DNA of 64,000 nucleotides from Corynebacterium confusum (GCF_030408715.1 NZ_CP047202.1:1080294-1144293); one strand, 5' to 3'. Shown: positions 20,210 through 31,945, numbered from the stretch's first letter. A program made the numbers and translations. The notes: generated by a model not told the origin, from the sequence alone.

Positions 20210-21035
20210 CTCCGCCCATAAACTTGCGAGTAAAAGCCTCGTCCTTGTAGTGGGCGGGCACCGCCCCACCCAGAAGTCGCTTGGCCAGGGCGGCGGCCTC
20301 GACCGATCCGGCCGCGGGGAGGGGAGCTGTGGATCCAATCAGGATGATGTTGCCGTAGCGCCGTCCCTTGAGCATGGGCGGATCCGCGATGACGGCCAGG
20401 TGGTCGAAGACTTCCGCCATGCCGGCCAGCTCCGCCTTGGCGCCCTGCAGATCCGAGTGATCGCCGCAGTTGGACACGTATAAGCCCGCGCCCGACAGGG
20501 CCTTACGGCACGCGGCGAAGAACTCCACCGTGGTCAGCGGCCGCGGAGTGGTGGCCCCAGCGAAGACATCGCGGATGATGATGTCCCGGCTGGCCGGCTG
20601 GAAGGCCATCGTCTCCGCGCGAGCCTCGCCCGCTCGAATCTTGACCGTGGGCGCGCGGGGCACGTCGAAAAGCGTGCGGGTCAGCTCCGCGAGCTTGGCG
20701 TCCAGCTCCACGACGGTGTGGCGCGAGCGCGGCCACAGGTCGGCGAAGTAGCGGGGCAGTGAGCACCCCGCCCCGCCCAGGTGGGTAACGCGCAGCGCCG
20801 CCGGGTCGACGGGGTTGAGCACCTCGATCGCGGCGGCGATCCAGCGCATGTACTCAAATTCCAGCTCGCCCGGCAAGCCGATCACGATGTGGCTGCTGGG
20901 CACTCCATTGACGTTGAGGATATAGCCGTCGCGGCGGAACTCATCCGCCACCACCTCGGCCTGTCCCGTATCAATGTCGTAGACGCCGTCGATGCCTGCG
21001 CCAGCCTCGCTGCCTCGGTTCCGTTTCCTACCCAT
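20190..21035 (-). CDS. Spermidine synthase-like protein
   Basis: 281-residue Rossmann methyltransferase-fold protein of the aminopropyltransferase superfamily. The glycine motif is LRVTHLGGAGCSLPRYFA, the acidic strand-2 end is HTVVELDAKLAEL, and the region equivalent to the catalytic Asp reads IIIRDVFAGATTPRPLTTVEFF. No N-terminal MFS-like part is present. Whether it makes polyamine is unproven. The gene converges on the GH25 gene and the two share 20 nt at their 3' ends. TACAGT lies 8 nt before the ATG on the minus strand (21044-21049). Confidence 0.8.
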   Translation of the reverse strand: MGRKRNRGSEAGAGIDGVYDIDTGQAEVVADEFRRDGYILNVNGVPSSHIVIGLPGELEFEYMRWIAAAIEVLNPVDPAALRVTHLGGAGCSLPRYFADLWPRSRHTVVELDAKLAELTRTLFDVPRAPTVKIRAGEARAETMAFQPASRDIIIRDVFAGATTPRPLTTVEFFAACRKALSGAGLYVSNCGDHSDLQGAKAELAGMAEVFDHLAVIADPPMLKGRRYGNIILIGSTAPLPAAGSVEAAALAKRLLGGAVPAHYKDEAFTRKFMGGASPRRD

Positions 21036-21195
21036 GACCCCTTACTGTAGACACCGCGGCCAGCGGGCAGAGGGTCCGGCCCGACGCCGGCCGGGAATGG
21101 CGATGATTATCCCCGCGTTGGGCCAAGGGAGTAGACTTTTGAGCCGCTTGAGATAATCCGGCCGGCGGCAGTGATGAGAAGAAAGGTGGCGCGGC

Positions 21196-22281
21196 GTGCG
21201 AGTACTGGTAGCGATGAGTGGCGGAGTGGATTCCTCCGTGGCGGCTGCCCGCGCGGTGGAGGCGGGCCATGACGTCGTCGGCGTGCACCTGGCGCTGCAC
21301 AAGGACTCGCAGCAGACCCGCGAGAAGGCCCGCGGGTGCTGCTCGCTGGAGGACTCCGCCGACGCCCGCCGCATCTGCGACAAGCTGGGCATCCCGTTCT
21401 ACGTCTGGGACTTTTCGGAGCAGTTCAAGGAGGAAGTCATCGGGGATTTCGTGGACTCCTATGCCCGCGGCGAGACCCCGAACCCCTGCCTGCGCTGCAA
21501 CGAAAAGATCAAGTTTCGCGCACTGCTGCAAAAGGGTATGGCCTTGGGCTTCGACGCGGTGGCCACCGGCCACTACGCGACCCTGGACCAGCACGGCTAC
21601 ATGCGCCGGTCCAAGGACGAGAACAAGGACCAGTCCTACGTTTTGGGCGTGATTTCCGCCGACGAGCTGGAGCACTGCTATTTCCCCATCGGGGACACTC
21701 CGAAGCCGCAGATCCGTGAGGAGGCGGCCGCCCACGGCTTCTCCACCGCGAAGAAGCCGGACTCCTACGACATTTGCTTCATCCCCGACGGCAACACCCA
21801 GGCCTTCCTGGGCGCGCGGATCGGCCTGCGCCCGGGCATGATCGTGGACCAGGAAGGCCAGGAGCTGAAAGAGCACGACGGCGCCTGGAACTACACCATC
21901 GGCCAGCGCAAGGGCCTGGACATCAAGCAGCCCGCCGCCGACGGCCGGCCCCGCTACGTCACGGATATCGACGCTGCCACCGGCACCGTCACCGTCGGCG
22001 CCCGGGAGGACTTGGCCGTGACCGCCATTGGCGCGGACCGGCTGAAGTACCTGCACCCGACCATGGACGGCACGCTGGGGTGCGAGGTCCAGGTCCGCGC
22101 CCACGGTTCGGTTGTCCCGTGCACCGCGCATATCGACCGCGCGGCCGATTACATGCGCCTGGAGCTGCACGGGCAGTTGTCCGGCGTAGCCCGGGGACAG
22201 GCCGCCGTGCTCTACCTGCCGACCGAGGACGAGCTCGGCGACATCGTCCTGGGCTCGGGCACGATCTGCGAGACGGCCTAG
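21196..22281 (+). CDS. mnmA: tRNA-specific 2-thiouridylase MnmA
   Basis: 361-residue enzyme that adds sulfur to U34 of tRNA Glu, Gln and Lys. PP-loop [10 protein letters not shown] at the N-terminus; catalytic cysteines in [15 protein letters not shown] and YDICFIPDG; tRNA-contact region [18 protein letters not shown]-terminal beta-barrels. GTG start with AGAAAGG upstream. Sulfur is expected from the cysteine desulfurase encoded about 2.3 kb upstream. Confidence 0.97.
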   Translation: MRVLVAMSGGVDSSVAAARAVEAGHDVVGVHLALHKDSQQTREKARGCCSLEDSADARRICDKLGIPFYVWDFSEQFKEEVIGDFVDSYARGETPNPCLRCNEKIKFRALLQKGMALGFDAVATGHYATLDQHGYMRRSKDENKDQSYVLGVISADELEHCYFPIGDTPKPQIREEAAAHGFSTAKKPDSYDICFIPDGNTQAFLGARIGLRPGMIVDQEGQELKEHDGAWNYTIGQRKGLDIKQPAADGRPRYVTDIDAATGTVTVGAREDLAVTAIGADRLKYLHPTMDGTLGCEVQVRAHGSVVPCTAHIDRAADYMRLELHGQLSGVARGQAAVLYLPTEDELGDIVLGSGTICETA

Positions 22282-22315
22282 GCGGCTGCTCCCCCACGAA
22301 AGAGAAGGTGACAGC

Positions 22316-23260
22316 GTGACTGGATTTGGTCTCGGCCCCATGCCCGGCACCTCCATGCCGGAGGCCGCCGACATCGTGCTGGGGGAGACCGGCGTTTTGC
22401 CGCACCTGCCGCAGCTGCCCGACCGCGGGCTGGGCTCGGACGCTATCGGCCGCACCGCCGGGCTGGTGGAATTCGTGGCGGTCGACCGCGGCCCGCGCGC
22501 CTGGCAGATGACCGACCGGCCGCAGCTGCTGACCCGCCGGGCCTGGGACCGGATGGAGCGCGACCTGGACGAAATCCAGGACGTCTGGGGCGAAAGCGTG
22601 CCCCAAGTCAAGATCCAGGCCGTCGGGCCGTGGAGCCTGTCCGCCGCCATCGAGCTGGCCAACGGGCACCGCGTTATCACCGACAGCGGCGCGCGCCGCG
22701 ACCTCTTCCTCGGCCTGCAGGAGGGCATTTACCGCCACGCCGCCGACGTGGCGCGCCGCTTCGGCGCGCAGGTCGTGCTGCAGCTGGACGAGCCCTACCT
22801 GTCCCAGATCCTAGCCGGCACCCTGCCGGGAGTGACCGACTTCGACGACATCGCGGCGGTGCCCGCCGAAGTCGCCGCGGACACCCTGGCGCCGTTCCAG
22901 GCCCAGTACCTGCACCTGGACGGCCCGCAGTGGGAGCTGGCACGCACCGCCCACACGGTGCTGCTGGACCTGCCGCGGCTGGACACCCCTAAAGACCTGG
23001 ATGGTCTGGGCCAACACCTGGATTCGGGCGCGCGCGTGGGCCTGGGCATCACGGCGGCGGACGCAGTTGCCGGCCAGCCGGATGCCGCCCGCGGCGTGGC
23101 GATCGCTATCGCGCGCCTGCTCGATCGGCTGGGCCTGCCGCGCACGCTACTGACCCACGCGGTGGACGTCTACCCAGCCCGGCCTAACGAGCCCGCCAGG
23201 GACTACCGGCTTGCTCATCGAGTCGCAGCAATGCTCGAGCGCGACGCGGGCGACCTTTAG
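22316..23260 (+). CDS. Short MetE-C-like protein
   Basis: 314-residue TIM-barrel-type protein related to the C-terminal half of cobalamin-independent methionine synthase (MetE). Visible marks: GLGPMPGTSMPEAADIVLGE, VKIQAVGPWSLSAAIEL and VLQLDEPYLSQILAGTLPG (the LDEP substrate-contact strand). The HxC zinc motif of true MetE is replaced by LHLDGPQW and no later conserved cysteine is seen, so methionine synthesis is doubtful. Same context (between mnmA and ligA) as Rv3015c. GTG start, GAGAAGG ribosome binding site. Its 3' end overlaps the convergent ATPase gene by 4 nt. Confidence 0.75.
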   Translation: MTGFGLGPMPGTSMPEAADIVLGETGVLPHLPQLPDRGLGSDAIGRTAGLVEFVAVDRGPRAWQMTDRPQLLTRRAWDRMERDLDEIQDVWGESVPQVKIQAVGPWSLSAAIELANGHRVITDSGARRDLFLGLQEGIYRHAADVARRFGAQVVLQLDEPYLSQILAGTLPGVTDFDDIAAVPAEVAADTLAPFQAQYLHLDGPQWELARTAHTVLLDLPRLDTPKDLDGLGQHLDSGARVGLGITAADAVAGQPDAARGVAIAIARLLDRLGLPRTLLTHAVDVYPARPNEPARDYRLAHRVAAMLERDAGDL

Positions 23261-24411
23261 CTAACCCGCCCGCCGGAGTCCCGCGCCAGCAGGTACTCGC
23301 GCAGGTAGGGCAGGGTGAAGTTGAGCTCGCCGTAGCGGGGAGATTCGATGATGTCGGCGTCGATGAGCCGCTGGCGCGTGCCGGAGAGGGAACGCAAGGT
23401 CCGGCCCAGCGCCGCGGCGATATCGTGCACGGCCACCGGGTCGGTCGGTGCCGCCTGGGCCATGGCCTCCAAGAATTCACGCAGCGCCGGGGAGAGCTCC
23501 TTGACCGCCGGTTGGTGGACCTGGGTGCCCATCAGGGAGACGGTCTGGGGTGCTATCTCAGCGACGTCGGCCTCCGTAATGACGGCGCCGTCCTCGCCGC
23601 CTGCGCGCAGGGCCGCCTGCTGCCAGGACAGGGAGCCGACCAGCTGCACGAGGTAGGGGTAGCCGTGGGAGAGCTCCACCGCGGCCTGGATGCTGGCCGG
23701 GCTGAAGCTGATCCCGCTATCGCGGGCCGTCAGCTCGAAGGCCTCCGCCGTCAGGGACTGGTTCAAAGGGCCCAGCAGGTATTTTTCCGCCCGCCGCAGG
23801 AAGGTCGCTCCCGGCAGGCTCAGCAGCTTGTCGATGCCCTGGGGCAGGCCCGCCACCACCAGCGCGACGTTGAGGTCGTCGCGGATTAAGTCCTGGTAGG
23901 CGACGGCGATGGTGGTGAGATCCTCCAGCGAGGCGTCCTGAGCCTCGTCGATGCTGATGAGGACGCCTGTGCCGGTGAGGTGGCCCGACAACTCGCGCAG
24001 CCGGGTGTTGAGGTTGTGCTTGTAGGGCGCCTGGTCGTCGGTGTCGAAGCCGATGCTGGCCACCTTGCCGAGGCCCACCTGCTTGACCCGCGTGGTCGGG
24101 CGCGGGCTGATGCCCTCGATGGCCGCGGGGATGGTGGTCTCGACGAAGTCTTCCACGATGGGGCTGCGGCCCGAGGCGCGCAACACGATCCATCCCTGGG
24201 TGCGGGCGCGTTCCTCGAGCTCGTTGAGCAGGACCGTCTTGCCGATGCCGCGGGATCCGCTGATGACCAGAGAGCGCCCGGGCGTGCCGGCGGTGCCGAC
24301 CAGCGCGCGTTCGAAGGAACGGAGGATGACCTCGCGGCCGACCCAGTACAGGGGAGCGGCGCCGAAGGTGGGGCGGAACGGGTTGTCCCGCGGGAGGGAG
24401 GGTGCAGACAT
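23257..24411 (-). CDS. AAA ATP-binding protein (archaeal-ATPase-like)
   Basis: 384-residue P-loop ATPase. Walker A is SGSRGIGKTVLL near residue 53; Walker B with catalytic Glu is GVLISIDEAQDAS near residue 154; a VALVVAGLPQG sensor strand follows; the C-terminal 90 residues look like a winged helix (AVHDIAAALGRTLRSLSGTRQRLIDADII). This is the STAND/orc-like ATPase type often linked to signalling or mobile DNA, but the role is unknown. TAGGAT 7 nt upstream of the ATG (minus, 24419-24424) implies leaderless transcription. A 9-nt tandem array lies just upstream. Confidence 0.8.
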   Translation of the reverse strand: MSAPSLPRDNPFRPTFGAAPLYWVGREVILRSFERALVGTAGTPGRSLVISGSRGIGKTVLLNELEERARTQGWIVLRASGRSPIVEDFVETTIPAAIEGISPRPTTRVKQVGLGKVASIGFDTDDQAPYKHNLNTRLRELSGHLTGTGVLISIDEAQDASLEDLTTIAVAYQDLIRDDLNVALVVAGLPQGIDKLLSLPGATFLRRAEKYLLGPLNQSLTAEAFELTARDSGISFSPASIQAAVELSHGYPYLVQLVGSLSWQQAALRAGGEDGAVITEADVAEIAPQTVSLMGTQVHQPAVKELSPALREFLEAMAQAAPTDPVAVHDIAAALGRTLRSLSGTRQRLIDADIIESPRYGELNFTLPYLREYLLARDSGGRVS

Positions 24412-24430
24412 GTCCCGGATCCTATCAGCT

Positions 24431-24497
24431 GGAGATTATGGAGATTATGGAGAGTTCGGAGACTTTGGGAGCTCTTGGAGAGTCTGGAGACTTCGAG
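24431..24497. repeat. 9-nt tandem array GGAGAnTTn
   Basis: GGAGA cores begin at 24431, 24440, 24449, 24458, then (after a one-base insertion inside a degenerate GGGAG unit at 24467) 24477 and 24486, with a last partial unit at 24495. The period is exactly 9 nt. The array fills almost all of the 88-nt gap between the exonuclease stop and the ATPase -10 box. Confidence 0.85.
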
Positions 24498-24499
24498 CC

Positions 24500-25171
24500 C
24501 TAGCTGATCATCGGCCAGGCAGTGGAGACGCTCTCGGCATCCCGGCCCTTGCCCTCCAGGTACTTCTTGAAGTCCATCCGGTCGTGGTACCAGCGCACGG
24601 CCTGGAACTCCATCAGCTCGTTGACGTCCTTCTGGGCGAGCTCGGGGAAGACCTGGCGCACCTGCTTCCAGGCCACGCGCGCGGCGGCCAGGGCGTCCGC
24701 GGTCGCCTCGTGCGCGTTGTCCAGGCTGACCCCGTAGTGCTCGCAGACCGCGCCCAGGGTGCGCTTGCCCTTGCGCCACTTGTCCATGACCCGGTCGATG
24801 ACGAAGGGATCGTAGACCGGCCCGGTCACGGTAAAGTCCCCGGTCAGGGCGCGTAGGACCGAGAGATCATAAGCCGCGTTGTAGACCACCAGGGTCAGGC
24901 CGTTGTCCCAGGCCTGCTTGATGGCGCTTACGGTTTCTTCGAGGACCTCGTCGTGCGGCCGGCCCTCCGCGCGTGCCTTTTCGGTGGTAATCCCGTGGAC
25001 CTGGGCGGCGGCCTCGGGGATCTCGACGCCGGGATCCGCCAGCATCTCCTTCCTGTCTACGTGGCGGCCGTCAATGGTGACCAGCGCGGAGGTGACAATT
25101 CGGGCGGAGCGGGGGTCGGTCGAGGTGGTTTCCAGGTCAAAGGAGAGCATGCGGGTCGCGTCGAAGTTCAT
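24500..25171 (-). CDS. DEDDh 3'-5' exonuclease (DnaQ-like)
   Basis: 223-residue exonuclease of the DnaQ superfamily. Exo I is MLSFDLETTSTDP (D and E ligands), Exo II lies in LTLVVYNAAYDLSVL (N-x3-D), Exo III in LDNAHEATADALAA (H and D), so all DEDDh ligands are present. The family includes the polymerase III epsilon proofreader, but this length and lack of partners suggest a stand-alone repair or RNA-turnover nuclease. ATG at 25171 is supported by TAAGGT 7 nt upstream on the minus strand (25179-25184); the longer frame to 25219 is not used. Confidence 0.88.
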   Translation of the reverse strand: MNFDATRMLSFDLETTSTDPRSARIVTSALVTIDGRHVDRKEMLADPGVEIPEAAAQVHGITTEKARAEGRPHDEVLEETVSAIKQAWDNGLTLVVYNAAYDLSVLRALTGDFTVTGPVYDPFVIDRVMDKWRKGKRTLGAVCEHYGVSLDNAHEATADALAAARVAWKQVRQVFPELAQKDVNELMEFQAVRWYHDRMDFKKYLEGKGRDAESVSTAWPMIS

Positions 25172-25185
25172 GGCTTTCACCTTAG

Positions 25186-27357
<2,172 letters not shown>

Positions 27358-27416
27358 GCTGGAGGCTTAAGACGCCTCGAGCGTTACCGCCGAAGCCGGG
27401 AGGAAGGACCAAGAGC

Positions 27417-28187
27417 ATGAAGATTGCCGCTTTTGATTTCGACGGGACCATCTATTTCCCCGACGGGCTCGCCCCGGATATTGCCGAGGGCATCGCCGAG
27501 TGGCAGGCGGCCGGCAATATCGCGGTCGCGGCGACGGGCAAGTCCTACAACGAGGCCTACCGGGCGCTGGCCGGCTCTGGGGTGGAATTCGACTACTCCA
27601 TCCTGGTCACCGGCGCGATCATCGCGGACAGGAACCGGCAGGTCGTCCACCGTGCCGGCCTGGACAAGGCGGCGGTGACCCAGCTGGTCCGCAGCTTGGC
27701 CGAGTGGCCCGGCACCAACGTCTACGGGATTTCCCATACCGGGCTGGACTATTGCTTCCGCGAGTGCGTGAGCACGGCGGATACCGGCGTCATCACCCAG
27801 GTCGCCTACGCGTCCCCGGAGGCCATCCCGGACCAAGACTTCGTGGCGGTGGCGACCTGGACGCCGGATAACCCGCAGGTCCAGGACGAAATTCACCGCT
27901 GGGTGCTGGACAATTACGAGGTCGAGTCCACCAAGAACCAGGGGTTCGTGGACATCCTTCCGGCTGGGACCACCAAGGGGGCCGGCCTGGAATGGGTGGC
28001 CCGGCACGCCGGCTGGGACCACGAGGAGATGGAAATCTACAGCTTCGGGGACTCCTGGAACGATCTGTCCATGTTCCAGCTCTCGCGCCAGGCCTTCTCC
28101 TTCCCTTGGGCCCCGCGGGATGTCCAGGCCGCCGCCGGGACCGTGGTGGATAGTGCGGCGGAAGGGCTGCGCCGGCTGCTGGACTAG
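27417..28187 (+). CDS. HAD-superfamily (Cof/IIB type) phosphatase
   Basis: 256-residue phosphatase. Motif I is IAAFDFDGTIYF, the cap region is of the IIB size, motif III lysine is in GTTKGAGLEWV and motif IV is YSFGDSWNDLSMF. Substrate cannot be predicted; IIB enzymes act on sugar phosphates, FMN or similar. Ribosome binding site GAGGAAGG. Begins 59 nt after ligA and shares the CTAG of its stop with the convergent ACT-domain gene (4-nt overlap). Confidence 0.88.
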   Translation: MKIAAFDFDGTIYFPDGLAPDIAEGIAEWQAAGNIAVAATGKSYNEAYRALAGSGVEFDYSILVTGAIIADRNRQVVHRAGLDKAAVTQLVRSLAEWPGTNVYGISHTGLDYCFRECVSTADTGVITQVAYASPEAIPDQDFVAVATWTPDNPQVQDEIHRWVLDNYEVESTKNQGFVDILPAGTTKGAGLEWVARHAGWDHEEMEIYSFGDSWNDLSMFQLSRQAFSFPWAPRDVQAAAGTVVDSAAEGLRRLLD

Positions 28188-28870
28188 TCCGCGGTACCCG
28201 CGTGGCCGTCGCTCAAGAAAGCTCCCAGGATGGTGCCCAGATTGCCGAGGTGCTCCACCTCGGAGGCCAGGTAGTCGGGCCCGCCGGTGCGGCCGATGGC
28301 CATGACCAGGCCGGTATCCCCGATGGGAGCGGCGGCCAGCGCCGAGTCCAACAGGGACCAAGAGGCCGGGATCCAGGAATCGGCCTCCGGGTTGAGAGCG
28401 CGGGCCTGGGTGACCTCGATGTCGTGCGGGGTCGTCCCGTCGTCCTCCGGGGCGGCGTCCGAGCTGGCGATGCGGTGGATCGGCTCGTTGTTATCGATGA
28501 CGATGGCCCACGTCGAGGTCAGCGCCTTCGGGATGGCGGCGACCACCTCGGTCATCGCCGCGCGCACGTCGTGCAGGTGGGAGGCCACGCGGGCGAGCAG
28601 CGCAATCTGGCCGCGGCGGTCCACCCGGCCCGAGAACGGGCGGATGGAATCCACCTCGACGCCGTCGACGGTGCTGGCGGCCGTAATGAGAGAATCGGCC
28701 ATGCCGCCGGCGGCGAGCTCGACCACGATGTCGTCCATGACGGTGCCGTCGGGGAAGTTTTCGACGATATCGACCGACTGAATATTGCCGTCTACCATGC
28801 CAATCGCGTCGGCCAGTTGGCCCAAACTGCCCGGGGTGTCGGGAAGAAGAACGCGGATGAGGAAGGACAT
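28184..28870 (-). CDS. ACT-domain protein
   Basis: 228 residues. The first 75 form an ACT-like ligand-binding fold (MSFLIRVLLPDTPGSLGQLADAIGMVDGNIQSVDIVE). The rest has no domain that I can name with confidence, although RRGQIALLARVASHLHDVRAAM and PIGDTGLVMAIGRTGGPDYLASEVEHLG look structured and GAF-like. Probably a sensor of a small amino-acid-like molecule. The ATG at 28870 gives the normal ACT start; a TTG at 28882 with AGAAAG upstream is the alternative. Confidence 0.8.
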   Translation of the reverse strand: MSFLIRVLLPDTPGSLGQLADAIGMVDGNIQSVDIVENFPDGTVMDDIVVELAAGGMADSLITAASTVDGVEVDSIRPFSGRVDRRGQIALLARVASHLHDVRAAMTEVVAAIPKALTSTWAIVIDNNEPIHRIASSDAAPEDDGTTPHDIEVTQARALNPEADSWIPASWSLLDSALAAAPIGDTGLVMAIGRTGGPDYLASEVEHLGNLGTILGAFLSDGHAGTAD

Positions 28871-29079
28871 GACAGTAGACAATTCTTTCTGTGGCTAGCG
28901 CGGTTGATACGATTTGTTTTCCCGTAAATACTACCCGTCGGGTGTCGTAAGCCTCAATAGACGCCCCGCCTATACATTTCTTTCCGCGGAAACTAATAGC
29001 GAAAACGCAGCGTGCGCACACTACTATGTGAGACACGTTAAACCGCCCGCGTAAATATCCCCGGGGAAAGGAGCCGATC

Positions 29080-29889
29080 ATGTCCATTGTTAGCGGTGCT
29101 TTGCTTTTCGCCATGGCCGTGCTGGCCGGGATTATCAACTCGGCCGTGGGCTCGGGTTCCTTGCTCACCCTTCCGGTCCTCCTAGCCCTGGGGGTGCCGC
29201 CCGGGGTGGCGGTGCGCACCAATACCACCGGCATGATGTTCGCGTCGGTGGGCTCAGCGTGGGGCTTCCGCAAGGAAATACGGCGCGAGCTGCCCTACCT
29301 GGGCCCGCTGGTCCTGGTGACCATCGTGGCCTCGGCCGCCGGCTCCCTGCTGTTGCTAGCCTCGCCGTCGGATGCCCTCGATTTCGTCATCCCCATCCTC
29401 ATCGTCGTGGCCCTGGTGATGGTGACCTTCCAGCCCAGATTGACCCGTTGGCTCGCCGCGCGCTCCCAGGCCGGACAAGGCACGGCTAACGATGCCGCCT
29501 CCGGCGCCGAGGTGGGCCAGGCCTACCGCCTGCCCCGGGTGGTAGCCCCCATGGGGTTGGCCGCGGTTTACGGCGGCTACTTCACCGCGGCGCAGGGGAT
29601 TTTGTACATGGCCATCCTGTCGGTGATGACTGGGCGCAGCCTCAAGGACATCAACCCGGTGAAGAACTTCCTGTCCCTGTTCGTCAACGTCACCGCCGCG
29701 TTGGTCTACCTTTTAGCCTGGGCCTTCTTCGGCGCGGAGATCCTGTGGATCGGGGTGGCCGTGGTGGCCGCCGGGGGACTCGTCGGTGGCTTGGTCGGCG
29801 CGCAGGTGGCCAAGCGTCTGCCGAACCAGGTGCTGCGCGCGGTGATCGTCGTCGTCGCGCTGGTGGCGCTGGTGCGGCAGTTCGTCTAG
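29080..29889 (+). CDS. TauE/SafE family membrane exporter
   Basis: 269-residue integral membrane protein with about eight helices and the paired-repeat signature of the family: AGIINSAVGSGSLLTLPVLLALGVPP near the start and VYGGYFTAAQGILYMAILSVM in the second half. The family moves sulfite, sulfoacetate or related anions outward; the substrate here is unknown. GGAAAGGAG ribosome binding site; TACTAT at 29022-29027 is a plausible -10 with a leader of about 45 nt. Confidence 0.88.
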   Translation: MSIVSGALLFAMAVLAGIINSAVGSGSLLTLPVLLALGVPPGVAVRTNTTGMMFASVGSAWGFRKEIRRELPYLGPLVLVTIVASAAGSLLLLASPSDALDFVIPILIVVALVMVTFQPRLTRWLAARSQAGQGTANDAASGAEVGQAYRLPRVVAPMGLAAVYGGYFTAAQGILYMAILSVMTGRSLKDINPVKNFLSLFVNVTAALVYLLAWAFFGAEILWIGVAVVAAGGLVGGLVGAQVAKRLPNQVLRAVIVVVALVALVRQFV

Positions 29890-30052
29890 GCGGAGACCAC
29901 CTACGCGGCTGCCGCGGGCGGTGCAGTAGCATGGTGAGGAGCAAAAGCTTGAAATAGAAAATACCGTGCGCTTGCCCAAGCCCTTGGTCGCCTGCCCGCT
30001 GGGTGGGTCAGGCCGGCGCGGGCGGCGCACAAATAGAAGGGATGGAGTTCAC

Positions 30053-30349
30053 GTGTCTGAGATTTCGCGTGACGAGGTCGCGCACTTGGCTAAGCTTTCC
30101 CGCTTGGCCTTGAGCGAGGAAGAGCTCGAACAGTTTGCTAGCCAGATTGATGAAATCGTGGACTCGGTCTCTGCGGTGGGCAAGGTGGACACCGACGGCG
30201 TTGAGCCGATGAGCCACCCGCACTCGCTGAACGCCACCATGCGCGAGGACAATGTGGTGCGGACCCTGAACGCCGAGCAGGCGTTGGATCAGGCACCGTC
30301 CGCAGAGGACGATCGTTTCGCGGTTCCGCAGATTCTGGGAGGAGAGTAA
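30053..30349 (+). CDS. gatC: Asp/Glu-tRNA amidotransferase subunit C
   Basis: 98-residue small subunit that stabilises GatA in the GatCAB complex, which converts misacylated Glu-tRNA(Gln) and Asp-tRNA(Asn). Family pattern: ISRDEVAHLAKLSRLALSEEE, VDTDGVEPMSHP, LREDNV-type region and a final FAVPQILGGE. GTG at 30053 has GAAGGGATGGAG upstream; the frame extends further up but without a homologous sequence. The stop is immediately followed by gatA. Confidence 0.96.
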   Translation: MSEISRDEVAHLAKLSRLALSEEELEQFASQIDEIVDSVSAVGKVDTDGVEPMSHPHSLNATMREDNVVRTLNAEQALDQAPSAEDDRFAVPQILGGE

Positions 30350-31843
30350 ATGAGCACCTTTATTGCCCCGAACGAGGGGATTACCTCTCTGAGCGCCGCC
30401 GAGCTGGCGGACAAGATCCACTCCCGGGAGCTGACTTCCCGCGAGGTCACGCAGGCCTTCCTCGATCGCATCGCGGAGACCAACGACGAGCTCAACGCCT
30501 TCCTCCACGTCGGCGCGGAGGAAGCGCTGGCGGCCGCCGATGCCGTCGACAAGGCCCTCGACGCCGGTGAGAAGCCGGCTTCGTTACTGGCTGGCGTCCC
30601 ACTGGCCCTCAAGGACCTGCTGACTACTACTGATGCCCCGACCACCGCCGCCTCCAAGATGCTCGAGGGCTGGATCTCGCCTTATGATGCCACCGTGGTC
30701 ACCAAGCTGCGTGAGGCCGGCATCCCGATCCTGGGCAAGACTAACCTGGATGAGTTCGCCATGGGCTCGTCCAGCGAGAATTCCGCCTACGGCCCGGTGC
30801 ACAACCCGTACGACATCGAGCGCACCCCGGGCGGTTCCGGCGGCGGCACCAGCGCGGCGCTGGCCGCCGGCCAGGCCCCGCTGGGCATCGGCACCGATAC
30901 CGGCGGTTCCATCCGCCAGCCAGCCGCCCTGACCAACACCGTCGGCGTGAAGCCGACCTACGGCACCGTCTCCCGCTACGGTCTCATCGCCGCGGCGTCC
31001 TCCCTGGACCAGGCTGGCCCGTGCGCGCGCACCGTCCTGGACACCGCGCTGCTGCACGAGGTCATTGCCGGCCACGACGCCTTCGACGCCACCAGCGTGG
31101 ACAAGCCGGTTGCCGACGTGGTCGCCGCCGCCCGCGAGGGCGCGCAAGGCGATCTCAGCGGCGTCAAGCTCGGTCTCATCAAGCAGTTCGAGCGCGACGG
31201 CTGGCAGCCGGGCGTAATGGAGGCCTACCACCAGGCCGTGGACCAGCTGGTGGCCCAGGGCGCCGAGACCGTCGAGATCGACTGCCCGCACTTCGACGAC
31301 GCCCTGGCCGCCTACTACCTCATCATGCCCTGCGAGGTCTCTTCTAACCTGGCCCGTTTCGACGGCATGCGCTACGGCCTGCGCGTCGGCGACGACGGCA
31401 ACCACTCCGCCGAGCAGGTCATGAGCATGTCCCGCGCCGAGGGCTTCGGACCCGAGGTCAAGCGCCGCATCATGCTGGGTACCTACGCGCTGTCCGTGGG
31501 CTACTACGACGCCTACTACCTGCAGGCCCAGCGCGTGCGCACCCTGATTGCTCAGGACTTCGCCAAGGCCTTCGAGCAGGTCGACGTGCTGGTCTCGCCG
31601 ACCACTCCGACCACGGCGTTCAAGCTGGGGGAGAAGGTCGAAGACCCGATGGCCATGTACAACTTCGACCTGTGCACCCTGCCACTGAACCTGGCGGGCC
31701 TGTGCGGCATGTCCGTACCGTCCGGCATGGCCAGCGACTCCGGCCTGCCGACCGGCCTGCAGATCATGGCCCCGGCCTTTGCCGATGACCGCCTGTACAG
31801 AGTGGGCGCCGCCTACGAGGCCGGCCGCAACTCCGCGGACTAA
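30350..31843 (+). CDS. gatA: Asp/Glu-tRNA amidotransferase subunit A
   Basis: 497-residue amidase subunit that releases ammonia from glutamine for GatB. The amidase-signature catalytic residues are visible: Lys in [10 protein letters not shown], the Ser pair in the glycine-serine stretch [16 protein letters not shown] and [16 protein letters not shown]. Directly abuts gatC (no gap), with the ribosome binding site GGAGG inside the end of gatC. gatB lies 7.2 kb downstream rather than adjacent, with pfkA between, as in related actinobacteria. Confidence 0.97.
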   Translation: MSTFIAPNEGITSLSAAELADKIHSRELTSREVTQAFLDRIAETNDELNAFLHVGAEEALAAADAVDKALDAGEKPASLLAGVPLALKDLLTTTDAPTTAASKMLEGWISPYDATVVTKLREAGIPILGKTNLDEFAMGSSSENSAYGPVHNPYDIERTPGGSGGGTSAALAAGQAPLGIGTDTGGSIRQPAALTNTVGVKPTYGTVSRYGLIAAASSLDQAGPCARTVLDTALLHEVIAGHDAFDATSVDKPVADVVAAAREGAQGDLSGVKLGLIKQFERDGWQPGVMEAYHQAVDQLVAQGAETVEIDCPHFDDALAAYYLIMPCEVSSNLARFDGMRYGLRVGDDGNHSAEQVMSMSRAEGFGPEVKRRIMLGTYALSVGYYDAYYLQAQRVRTLIAQDFAKAFEQVDVLVSPTTPTTAFKLGEKVEDPMAMYNFDLCTLPLNLAGLCGMSVPSGMASDSGLPTGLQIMAPAFADDRLYRVGAAYEAGRNSAD

Positions 31844-31858
31844 CCGCCGCCGGTAACT

Positions 31859-31899
31859 GAAGGTTCCCTGTTTTTTCCATACGGGGAACCTTCTTTTTG
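31859..31899 (+). terminator. Intrinsic terminator of gatCA
   Basis: GAAGGTTCCC (31859-31868) pairs with GGGAACCTTC (31884-31893), then TTTTTGT. Confidence 0.93.
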
Positions 31900-31945
31900 T
31901 ATCGGATGGGTTGCGTGTGACGATTGTGGCGGTAGGTTATGGCAC

